Origin: CAZGWJ01 sp964529445
Lineage (GTDB): Bacteria; Oederibacteriota; Muellerivitia; Muellerivitales; Muellerivitaceae
Assembly (NCBI GenBank): GCA_964529445.1
Contig: CAZGWJ010000064.1
Span: forward strand, 1-15,201
DNA length: 15,201 bases
Direction of reading: 5' to 3'
This document shows, piece by piece, positions 11,704 through 15,201 of this stretch (positions within the stretch are counted from its first letter, which is position 1; every line of letters starts with the position of its first letter). The notes beneath the pieces were generated by a model that had not been told where the DNA came from, made no database searches, and saw only the letters and a list, made by a program, of their open reading frames with translations. A program made the translations under genes and the position numbers.

Positions 11704-13806
11704 ATGGCTACCGTGCAAAAAGCCCCGATGACCGCCTCCCGCCTCTTTTCCTTCCTGTTCCTCCCGGCGTTCGGGATCGCGGTGCTCCTGCCGGCCATTC
11801 CCCTCCCCGTCTGGACCGCGCGTGACGCGACGATCCAGACCCTTGCGGCCCTGGCCCTCGCCGGGATGATCCTCCTGGCCTGGCGCGAGTCCCGCGGGCA
11901 GGCCGTGCGTTCCTTCCGGCTCGACATCGTGGATATCCTCTTCCTCGCCCTGCTGGGATGGTTCACCATTTCGGCCGGTAATTCCCGGCAACCCTTCGAG
12001 AGTTCGGTGGCTCTCCGGGGCGCGTTCGCGACCCTGGCCTGGTGGTTCGCCTTGAGGGCCGCCTGGCGCCGATGGCCCGGGATGTTCAGGATCTTCCTGG
12101 CGGTCGCCTTCGCGTCGGGTGCCGTGTCCTCCCTCTGGATCATCGCCCAGACCGTGCAGGCGCGCCTGGTGGCTCCCGTCGCCGTCTTCACGGACCTGAA
12201 CCGGGTTTCCTTCGTGTCGGGCTTCGTTCTTCTCGCGTCGGGCCTGTTCCTGCGCCGCCGGAAGGCCGGGCCTTTCCTCCTGGCGGGGGGGCTCCTGTTC
12301 CTCGGGATCGCATTGACGTGGGGCCTGCGCCTGGAACAAAGGGAGGGTCCCTTTCCCAACGTCAACATCGCGGCGGGTTTTCTCGGCGCATTGCTCGTGG
12401 CGGCGCTGTTCCGAGCCGGGAAGGGGGGCTGGATCCTGCGGGGCCTGGCCGTCCTTCTGTTCATCGCCTGGGCCTTGACGCAGAGCCGCGGGGCCTTCCT
12501 TTCCATGGGGATCGTCGTGGCGGGCCTGTCGCTCGCGAACAGAAGCGCCCTGGAGGCGCGGCTTTCCTCGTGGCCGCGCGCGCGATGGTTCCTGGCCGCC
12601 GTCGCCACCCTGGCCGCCATCCTGGTCCTGGTGCCGATGATCGTCCGGTTCTTCAACGCCTTCGAGATGGATCCCCGCTCCTACTGGAGGATCTACGTCT
12701 GGGAGAGCGCGCTTCGGATGGCGTTCGAGGCGCCGCTTCTGGGTTACGGCCCCGGGACCTTCGGGGACGTTTATCCCTATTTCCGGCATCCGGCGGTCTG
12801 GGCCGCGCAGAATCCCTTCGCGCACAACGAGTACCTTCAGGTGGCCGCCGAATGCGGGTGGCCCGCGTTGGCCGGTCTCCTGCTCCTGGTGGCGGTGGTC
12901 GCGGTCAACCTGGCCCGGCGCGCGGCGTCCTCCCGGGAGGCGGAGATCGCCCTGTGGATGGTCGTTTTGGTCGCGGTGCACAATGCGGTGGATTTCACCT
13001 TCCACGAATGGTCCCTGCGCCTCCTTGTGCTCTCCTTCGTGGCGTACGCCTTGAGGGCTCCCGTCTCGGGCGAGATGGATCTCTCCATGCGCCTTTCCCC
13101 CCGGGGCTCGGCCCTGTTGTCGGCGGTCGTTGCGGGCGCGATCCTCCTGCAAGGCGGATGGTTCTCGGTCCGGGATTATCTCGCGCGCGCGTACTATTCG
13201 CGCGGGCTGGTCCTGCAGAACGACGGGCGCATCGACGAGGCCGAACCCCTCCTGAAAAGGTCCCTCGCCTTCCGCTCGGACTTCATGGGGCCGTGGAACT
13301 CGCTGGGGGCCCTGGAACTGGAGCGAGCGGCGGCGATGCGGTCGCGCTCCGACGCGATGCCCCATGTGCGCCGGGCCCGGGAGTATCTCGAGAAGGCCTT
13401 GCGGGTGGACGCCTACTCGCTTCCCCCCCGCGAGAACTACGTCGAGTATCTCGTCGGCACGGGGGCCTTGTCCGAGGCGTATGCCACCCAGCGGGAGCTC
13501 ACGGCCGCCATGCCTTCGTATCCCCCCCACCGCCTCTCGGAAGCCAGGATCCTGATGAGGATGGGGCGTCCCCGGCAGGCCGTGGCCGCCCTCGATGAGG
13601 CGTTGAAGGTGGACGCCTATTACCTGACAGGCCGCTTCCTGAGGGCCGAGGCCCTGGAGGCCGCGGGGGATCCGGCGGGCGCCCTGGCGGAATACCGGGC
13701 GATCCGGCGGATCATGAAGGAACTCGGCATGAGCGACGAGAGGGGCGTCCTGGCGGGACGCCTGAAAAGGCTCGAACTGAAATTGAAAACCGAAAATGGA
13801 AGATAG
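11704..13806 (+). CDS. O-antigen ligase/polymerase-type membrane protein with TPR domain
   Basis: A 700-residue protein of the Wzy_C/WaaL superfamily, which links or polymerises lipid-carried glycans on the periplasmic side. Residues about 10-480 hold around ten or more membrane helices. The large loop carries family features: PNVNIAAGFLGALLV, QSRGAFLSMGIVV, YWRIYVWESALRM, LLGYGPGTFGDVYP and AHNEYLQVAAECGWPAL (H374). From about 495 to 690 there is a soluble region of helical repeats resembling TPRs (ARAYYSRGLVLQNDGRIDEA, ALDEALKVDAYYLTGRFLRA), likely periplasmic. ATG 11704 has a GGGAG site 6 bases upstream; ATG 11698 is too close to it, and the in-frame TTG at 11644 lacks one. The last residues, LKLKTENGR, and the stop come from an AT-rich repeat. 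Ligase versus polymerase cannot be decided from sequence. Confidence 0.88.
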   Translation: MATVQKAPMTASRLFSFLFLPAFGIAVLLPAIPLPVWTARDATIQTLAALALAGMILLAWRESRGQAVRSFRLDIVDILFLALLGWFTISAGNSRQPFESSVALRGAFATLAWWFALRAAWRRWPGMFRIFLAVAFASGAVSSLWIIAQTVQARLVAPVAVFTDLNRVSFVSGFVLLASGLFLRRRKAGPFLLAGGLLFLGIALTWGLRLEQREGPFPNVNIAAGFLGALLVAALFRAGKGGWILRGLAVLLFIAWALTQSRGAFLSMGIVVAGLSLANRSALEARLSSWPRARWFLAAVATLAAILVLVPMIVRFFNAFEMDPRSYWRIYVWESALRMAFEAPLLGYGPGTFGDVYPYFRHPAVWAAQNPFAHNEYLQVAAECGWPALAGLLLLVAVVAVNLARRAASSREAEIALWMVVLVAVHNAVDFTFHEWSLRLLVLSFVAYALRAPVSGEMDLSMRLSPRGSALLSAVVAGAILLQGGWFSVRDYLARAYYSRGLVLQNDGRIDEAEPLLKRSLAFRSDFMGPWNSLGALELERAAAMRSRSDAMPHVRRAREYLEKALRVDAYSLPPRENYVEYLVGTGALSEAYATQRELTAAMPSYPPHRLSEARILMRMGRPRQAVAALDEALKVDAYYLTGRFLRAEALEAAGDPAGALAEYRAIRRIMKELGMSDERGVLAGRLKRLELKLKTENGR

Positions 13807-13823
13807 GAAATGCGGGCATTTTT
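13777..13823. repeat. AT-rich repeat, copy 2, spanning the ligase gene stop
   Basis: It contains GAAATTGAAAA and then GAAAATGGAAGAT (13792-13804), the latter identical to 9103-9115. It ends in AAATG-CGGG-CATTT (13808-13821) and a run of five T (13819-13823), so it could also act as a weak terminator. The repeat encodes the C-terminal LKLKTENGR and the TAG stop (13804-13806) of the ligase gene. The rest of the gap, to 13932, shows no clear promoter. Confidence 0.6.
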
Positions 13824-13932
13824 GTCTCTTGAGGTTGGTATCCGCGATGTTTCCATGTGACACCCGAGGTCGTTAAGGTCGTCCAATCGGCGGCCGGGAA
13901 GCCCGACCCATCCTTCCGAACGGAGATATCCC

Positions 13933-15201
13933 ATGAAGCGCATCCTGTCCCTCCTGCTGGTCCTGATCGCGGCCGCGGCTTTCGCGGCACCGCCGAACCT
14001 CCTGAACAATCCCGGTTTCGAGAAGGGCACCGACGGATGGAACAACTGGGGAGGCGTCTCCACGTCCGTCGCGAAATCCGGTTCGAAGGGGCTGGTCATC
14101 AGCCAAAGCGCCCCCCAATGGGCCGGCAGCGACCAGCGGGTGGCCCTTTCCGAGGGCGCCGTTCCGCAGAAGGTGACGCTGTCCGGTTGGATGAAGACGT
14201 CGGGGGTCGTCAAGAACTCGAATCCCTGGGAGATGGCCCGCTTCGTCCTGAACTTCTACGACGCCTCCGGACAGATGGTGGGCGGCTACCAGGAAAGCGC
14301 GGCCCAGGCCCAGGGCGACACCGATTGGACGCGTTACGAGAAGACCTACCTGGCGCCCCCGGGAACGCGCCAGATCGAGGTGCAATGCGCCCTGGGCAAC
14401 TGCACGGGCACGGCGTATTTCGACGACATGGTCCTGTCCGTGCTCGACGCCTCCGGAAAGCCGCTTGCCCGGGGCGTGGTGACCGGTCCCGCCGACGAGG
14501 GACAGTGGTATGAATTCCGCGCGCCCGGCGACGGGGAGGCGGGTCACTACGTGGACTGGTCGGGGCTCCTGGACGCCCCCGCCGGCAAGCACGGGTTCGT
14601 GAAGGCCGTGGCGGACGGCACCCTCGCGTTCACCGACGGCGCTCCGGCGAAGTTCTGGGGCACCAACCTGGTGGCGCAGAACTGCTTTCCCGACGCGAAG
14701 ACCGCCGAAGCCACGGCCCTGCGCCTCTCGCGCATGGGATGCAACCTGGTGCGCCTGCACCACATGGACGCCCCCTGGTTCAACCCCAACATCTTCTGCA
14801 ACGCCGCCACGACCCGGAAGCTCTGCCCGGAATCGCTGGAGCGGCTGGACTACCTGATCCACTGCCTCAAGCAGAAGGGCATCTACATCTACATGGACCT
14901 CCTGGTCCACCGGGACTTCCTGCCGGGGGACGGCGTGACCGACAAGACGCCGGACCTCGGCGGCAAGCAGGCGGGGCTCTTCTCGCGCAAGCTCATCGAA
15001 CTGCAGAAGGAATTCGCCGAACAACTGTTGACCCACGTGAACCCCTACACGAAGCTGGCCTACAAGGACGATCCCGCCATCGCGGGGTCCGAGTTCATCA
15101 ACGAATCCACCATCTTCATGCATTTCGGCGGCGACATCCTGAACGAGCCGTACCGCAGGGAATTGGAGGGCCTCTGGAGAAAGGCGGGGAACCGGGGGAA
15201 C
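13933..15201 (+). CDS. Secreted GH5-like glycoside hydrolase with N-terminal carbohydrate-binding-like domain, 3' partial
   Basis: The frame is open for 423 codons to the window end. Residues 1-18 are a signal peptide (MKRILSLLLVLIAAAAFA, cleavage near A18-A19). Residues about 20-165 resemble a jelly-roll carbohydrate-binding module of the CBM4/9 type, beginning NLLNNPGFEKGTDGWNNWGG and ending GTAYFDDMVLSVLD. From about 215, after FTDGAPAKFWGTNLV, a TIM-barrel glycosidase begins: MGCNLVRLHHMD (R274, H276, H277) matches the early conserved Arg/His region of GH5, and FINES (N390, E391) fits the Asn-Glu of the acid/base on strand 4. The nucleophile lies beyond the window. It probably cuts a beta-glucan or beta-mannan outside the cytoplasm; substrate is undetermined. 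The ATG follows a GGAG site 7 bases away. Its place after the polysaccharide cluster may mean editing of the same polymer. Confidence 0.85.
   Translation, partial: MKRILSLLLVLIAAAAFAAPPNLLNNPGFEKGTDGWNNWGGVSTSVAKSGSKGLVISQSAPQWAGSDQRVALSEGAVPQKVTLSGWMKTSGVVKNSNPWEMARFVLNFYDASGQMVGGYQESAAQAQGDTDWTRYEKTYLAPPGTRQIEVQCALGNCTGTAYFDDMVLSVLDASGKPLARGVVTGPADEGQWYEFRAPGDGEAGHYVDWSGLLDAPAGKHGFVKAVADGTLAFTDGAPAKFWGTNLVAQNCFPDAKTAEATALRLSRMGCNLVRLHHMDAPWFNPNIFCNAATTRKLCPESLERLDYLIHCLKQKGIYIYMDLLVHRDFLPGDGVTDKTPDLGGKQAGLFSRKLIELQKEFAEQLLTHVNPYTKLAYKDDPAIAGSEFINESTIFMHFGGDILNEPYRRELEGLWRKAGNRGN

Noticed and set aside
11686..13863. Minus-strand open frame of 725 codons opposite the O-antigen ligase gene
   Set aside because: Composition is Arg/Gly/Glu/Pro-rich without motifs; the plus strand encodes recognisable membrane helices and Wzy_C features.

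Overview
The window is gene-dense, high-G+C bacterial chromosome (about two-thirds G+C by eye, strong G/C preference at third codon positions, some GTG and TTG starts). A lipopolysaccharide-type polysaccharide cluster, a bactofilin and an envelope M23 peptidase suggest a Gram-negative-type organism. No gene here fixes the phylum. No tRNA, rRNA, CRISPR array, transposase or phage gene was seen.

Layout. (1) 1-1332: the two ATPases of a branched-chain amino-acid ABC importer, livG (5' end outside the window) and livF, translationally coupled. (2) 1340-1510, minus strand: a previously hidden 56-codon ORF for a single-pass membrane peptide, behind a perfect TATAAT. (3) 1588-4400: a two-gene operon with an ATGA overlap, a large membrane protein with a spermidine-synthase-like SAM domain followed by a serine carboxylesterase. 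(4) 4585-5934: an M23 (LytM-type) peptidase and a bactofilin, a cell-shape/peptidoglycan module. (5) 6091-7158: mnmA, tRNA 2-thiouridylase. (6) 7309-7872: an unrecognised exported protein, possibly from a leaderless mRNA. (7) 7910-9103: RlmI-type 23S rRNA m5C methyltransferase. (8) 9229-13806: a polysaccharide cluster, with a nucleotide-sugar epimerase/dehydratase, a GT4 glycosyltransferase and an O-antigen ligase/polymerase with a C-terminal TPR domain. (9) 13933-end: a secreted protein with a carbohydrate-binding-like domain and a GH5-like catalytic domain, cut by the window end.

How they work together. Regions 4 and 8 both build the envelope: wall hydrolysis and cytoskeletal scaffolding, then nucleotide-sugar supply, glycosyl transfer and ligation. 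The glycosidase in region 9 may trim or degrade a polysaccharide. mnmA and rlmI are RNA-modification housekeeping genes.

The intergenic DNA is the most unusual part. It holds a 140-bp element with inverted ends before mnmA, an 82-bp nearly continuous palindrome after mnmA, and two copies of an AT-rich repeat at the 3' ends of rlmI and the O-antigen ligase gene, one of which supplies the last codons and the stop. I see no clear new defence or mobile system. The best candidates for something undescribed are the hidden small membrane gene divergent from the SAM-domain/esterase operon, and the repeat elements.
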